Source of the DNA: Auritidibacter sp. Marseille-P8566
Lineage (GTDB): Bacteria; Bacteroidota; Bacteroidia; Flavobacteriales; Flavobacteriaceae
Length of the DNA stretch: 8,399 nt
Direction: 5' to 3'
Assembly (NCBI GenBank): GCA_943325595.2
Contig: CALPQA020000061.1
Location: 1 to 8,399 of the forward strand
A program made the translations under genes and the position numbers. Shown here piece after piece: positions 6,515 through 8,399 of the stretch. How positions within the stretch are numbered: position 1 is the first letter of the stretch; every line of letters begins with the position of its first letter. The notes under the pieces were generated by a model. That model was not told where the DNA came from, made no database searches, and saw only the letters and a list, made by a program, of their open reading frames with translations.

Positions 6515-6534
6515 CTACTTTTAGTATTAGATTT

Positions 6535-6542
6535 CAAAAGTA
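6535..6542 (-). promoter_or_regulatory. Putative -7 promoter element (TACTTTTG) for the small membrane protein-smr operon
   Basis: The minus strand reads TACTTTTG, an exact TAnnTTTG match and the same octamer as in the lipoprotein promoter. It ends 20 nt before the ATG at 6514. The -33 region is T-rich without a clear TTG. Confidence 0.55.
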
Positions 6543-6592
6543 GGAAACTTTAAAATAATAAACTTAGTAATAGAGAATGAATATTTTTTTCG

Positions 6593-6600
6593 TAAAATTG
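6593..6600 (+). promoter_or_regulatory. Weak -7-like element (TAAAATTG) for the DUF2752-CCC operon
   Basis: TAAAATTG differs from TAnnTTTG at one position. It ends 20 nt before the TTG at 6621, the same spacing as the other promoters in the window. No -33 TTG is evident. It lies in the 106-nt divergent intergenic region, which holds nothing else that I can support. Confidence 0.35.
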
Positions 6601-6620
6601 CAGGAGCAATTCAATAGATT

Positions 6621-6905
6621 TTGGATATAGAAAAATATATGGCGCCCTGTATGAACAAATCCCTTTTTGGAGTGGATTGTTTGGGTTGTGGAACGCAGCG
6701 ATCTTTACTATTGCTTCTTAATGGCGATTTTTTGGCTGCTTTTCATCTCTTTCCGGCAATATATACTACGCTCCTATTATTTACCTTCTTGGGATTGCAT
6801 TTTGTTGACAAATCAAGAAGTTATCACAAAATCATTATTGGGCTTGCAATTGGCAATGCTGTAATAATGATTATTGCTTACATTTACAAAATGACTAATT
6901 ATTAA
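6621..6905 (+). CDS. DUF2752 family membrane protein (probable TTG start)
   Basis: The protein has 94 residues from TTG at 6621 (76-88 if a later start is used). The family pattern is clear: YMAPCMNKSLFGVDCLGCGTQRS (read here in two parts, PC at 9-10 and DCLGCGTQR at 19-27) followed by LLLLLNGDFLAAF, as in other DUF2752 proteins, which have Cys-Pro-Gly-Cys-Gly and an arginine before a small helix. Two hydrophobic spans follow, at about 45-62 and 70-88. The function is unknown. Cys10, Cys20 and Cys23 could bind a metal or form disulfides. An in-frame stop at 6615 leaves TTG 6621 or ATG 6639 as candidate starts. Family members begin a few residues before the YM.PC motif, and the promoter spacing also favours TTG. 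A CCC-motif gene follows after 15 nt, so the two probably form an operon. Confidence 0.85.
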   Translation: MDIEKYMAPCMNKSLFGVDCLGCGTQRSLLLLLNGDFLAAFHLFPAIYTTLLLFTFLGLHFVDKSRSYHKIIIGLAIGNAVIMIIAYIYKMTNY

Positions 6906-6920
6906 AAATTATTTTAAATC

Positions 6921-7262
6921 ATGGAAAAAAGAAATTTACCAAACGGAACTGCAGTACTTGTTTTAGGAATTTTATCAATATTAACATGTTGTTGCTACGG
7001 TTTTATAGGCTTAACATTAGGAATTGTAGCCTTAGTTTTAGCTAAAAAGGATTTGAAATTATATCAGGAAAGTCCTGAATTGTATTTGAACTATCAAAAT
7101 CTAAATATCGGTAAAATCCTTGCTATTATTGGAATTGTATTAAGTTCTATTTATTTTATTTTAAATATTTATTTGTATGCATTTGTTGGTGAAGAGGGAA
7201 TTAAAGCGATGGAAAAAAACATCATGGAAAAAATAAAATACCAACAAGAACAAGACCAATAA
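6921..7262 (+). CDS. CCC-motif membrane protein
   Basis: This 113-residue protein has a first hydrophobic segment (about 11-41, AVLVLGILSI then LTCCCYGFIGL) carrying three consecutive cysteines at 23-25, and a second transmembrane helix at about 62-88. It ends in a charged amphipathic tail (EEGIKAMEKNIMEKIKYQQEQDQ). The arrangement of a Gly-rich hairpin, CCC, an AKKDLK segment and a second helix matches the Bacteroidota proteins annotated as CCC motif membrane proteins. It recalls the two-helix plan of DUF4190 and CD225/dispanin proteins, though homology to CD225 is my inference. The cysteines could be lipidation or redox sites. The gene starts at ATG 6921, 15 nt after the DUF2752 stop, with an A/T-rich leader lacking a Shine-Dalgarno sequence. 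A long hairpin terminator follows. Function unknown. Confidence 0.82.
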   Translation: MEKRNLPNGTAVLVLGILSILTCCCYGFIGLTLGIVALVLAKKDLKLYQESPELYLNYQNLNIGKILAIIGIVLSSIYFILNIYLYAFVGEEGIKAMEKNIMEKIKYQQEQDQ

Positions 7263-7295
7263 AACCAATTCCAAGGTCAGTTTCTTAAAAATAAT

Positions 7296-7347
7296 AATTC
7301 CGCTAATGCTAAGAAATAATTTCTTTTGCTTTAGCGGAATTTTTTTT
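7296..7347. terminator. Terminator hairpin between the CCC-motif gene and rocD
   Basis: An 11-bp perfect outer stem (7296-7306 with 7331-7341; AATTCCGCTAA pairing with TTAGCGGAATT) encloses an inner AAGAA/TTCTT helix (7311-7315 with 7321-7325). Eight Ts follow at 7340-7347. It lies after the CCC-motif stop (+) and 3' of rocD (-). The minus-strand T run is interrupted by As, so termination is probably stronger for the + transcript. Confidence 0.85.
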
Positions 7348-7353
7348 AAAACA

Positions 7354-8399
7354 TTATTTCTCGAATTGCTTCAATGTTTTAATTATGATTGCAACACAGT
7401 CAAGTAATTGCTCTTCATTTATCACTAAGGGCGGCGCAAAACGAATAATATTACCGTGGGTTGGTTTGGCTAATAGTCCGTTATCGCGAAATGCCATACA
7501 AATGTTCCAAGCAGTATCACTATCTTCGGTATCATTTATTACAATTGCATTCAACAAACCACGTCCGCGCACTAAAACTGCTATGTTTGAAGTATGAATG
7601 TATTCGTTCAACTTACTGCGAAACAACTTCCCTAAAACTCTGGCATTTTGTATCAAATGCTCCTCATCAACTACTTCAAGAGCAGCAACCGCAACCGCTG
7701 CAGCAATTGGGTTTCCACCAAAAGTAGAACCGTGTTGTCCTGGCTTAATTACATTCATAATAGCATCGTTTGCCAAAACTGCAGATACAGGATAAACGCC
7801 ACCAGATAATGCTTTTCCAAGTATTAAAATATCTGGTTTTGCATACGTTTCTTGTCGTTCACATTGATTTTCGCAGGTACAATTTCCACAAACTGCCAAC
7901 AAAGATCCCGTTCTAGCTATTCCAGTTTGGATTTCATCTGCAATAAATAAAACATTGTGTTCGTTACATAATTCTTTGGCGCGCATCATGTATTCATCAG
8001 CTGGTGTATAAACTCCTGCTTCTCCTTGAATAGGTTCAACTAGAAAACCTGCAATGTTTTTTGATGATTTTAAGGCATTTTCCAAAGCTTCTAAATCATC
8101 ATACGGAATACTAATAAATCCTTCAGTATAAGGTCCAAAATTATTACGGGCATTATTATCGTTAGAAAACGAAATAATAGTAGTCGTTCTCCCGTGAAAA
8201 TTACCATCACATACAATTATTTGCGCAGCACTAGAAGTGATTCCTTTTACTTCGTAAGCCCATTTTCTACAAATTTTCAATGCAGTTTCAACGGCTTCAG
8301 CACCTGTATTCATCGGTAAAATTTTATCAAAACCAAATTGCTTTGTTATGATTTCTTCAAAAGGACCTAATTGATCATTAAAAAATGCACGGGAAATTA
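7354..8399 (-). CDS. rocD: Ornithine aminotransferase (N-terminus outside window)
   Basis: The frame stays open to the window edge, so 347 codons are visible; the internal ATG at 8313 is not the start, because [13 protein letters not shown] and FGFDKILP (about 8320-8393) precede it and match the family. The enzyme is a class III PLP aminotransferase converting ornithine and 2-oxoglutarate to glutamate-5-semialdehyde and glutamate in arginine/proline metabolism. Counting from that internal Met, the visible motifs are [13 protein letters not shown] (1-13), the [11 protein letters not shown] segment with cofactor Asp126 (126-136), the Schiff-base lysine K167 in [16 protein letters not shown], and [11 protein letters not shown] (192-202), all typical of OAT. 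About 60-70 N-terminal residues are missing. Between residues 142 and 151 lies a C-x2-C-x-C-x3-C cluster in an insertion absent from the human and Bacillus enzymes as I remember them. No promoter is visible here; the gene ends at the shared hairpin. Confidence 0.92.
   Translation of the reverse strand, partial: ISRAFFNDQLGPFEEIITKQFGFDKILPMNTGAEAVETALKICRKWAYEVKGITSSAAQIIVCDGNFHGRTTTIISFSNDNNARNNFGPYTEGFISIPYDDLEALENALKSSKNIAGFLVEPIQGEAGVYTPADEYMMRAKELCNEHNVLFIADEIQTGIARTGSLLAVCGNCTCENQCERQETYAKPDILILGKALSGGVYPVSAVLANDAIMNVIKPGQHGSTFGGNPIAAAVAVAALEVVDEEHLIQNARVLGKLFRSKLNEYIHTSNIAVLVRGRGLLNAIVINDTEDSDTAWNICMAFRDNGLLAKPTHGNIIRFAPPLVINEEQLLDCVAIIIKTLKQFEK

Noticed and set aside
5788..7262. The cluster of small membrane proteins and Smr protein as a toxin-antitoxin or defence island
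   Set aside because: There is no recognisable toxin, nuclease, NTPase or mobility gene, base composition matches the neighbours, and the gene families are conserved hypotheticals in the phylum as far as I know.
8311..8313. ATG at 8313 as the start of the aminotransferase
   Set aside because: The frame is open upstream to the window edge and the preceding residues match the conserved OAT sequence, so this Met is internal.

Overview
The window looks like a compact, AT-rich stretch of chromosome from a Bacteroidota bacterium, most likely a member of the Flavobacteriaceae. Four lines of evidence point there. The initiation regions are A/T-rich and lack Shine-Dalgarno sequences. Promoter-like boxes of the form TAnnTTTG recur just upstream of starts. 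The lipoprotein signal is followed by acidic residues. The DnaB tail, MlaEFD, DUF2752 and CCC-motif proteins also resemble those I know from flavobacteria. There is no phage, transposon, CRISPR array, tRNA or rRNA in the window.

Left part (1-2964, + strand): the 3' end of dnaB (replicative helicase) closes with a hairpin terminator at 317-347. A three-gene operon mlaE-mlaF-mlaD follows, encoding the permease, ATPase and MCE substrate-binding protein of an Mla-type lipid ABC transporter. No MlaA, MlaB or MlaC gene is present beside it. MlaD is long and its C-terminal extension carries three diverged internal repeats.

Middle part (2966-5017, - strand): a DMT/EamA-type (RarD-like) permease is followed, 6 nt later, by an IscS/NifS-class cysteine desulfurase. 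The desulfurase converges on mlaD with a single base between the two stop codons. Divergent from the permease, on the + strand, is a 176-residue predicted lipoprotein of unknown function with a candidate surface-export signal. It ends at a 17-bp perfect bidirectional hairpin terminator.

Right part (5788-8399): a - strand pair encodes a 61-residue, two-helix membrane protein and, overlapping it by 14 nt, a Smr-domain protein. Divergent from this pair, on the + strand, are a DUF2752 membrane protein (probable TTG start) and a CCC-motif membrane protein, which form a small two-gene membrane operon of unknown function. A long hairpin then separates these from a - strand ornithine aminotransferase (rocD), whose N-terminus runs off the window and which carries an unusual four-cysteine insertion.

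Most genes are ordinary housekeeping or conserved-hypothetical loci. I do not see a clear novel defence or mobile system. The observations most worth a second look are the SSB-like C-terminal tip on DnaB, the cysteine cluster in the aminotransferase, the DUF2752/CCC gene pair and the repeats in MlaD.
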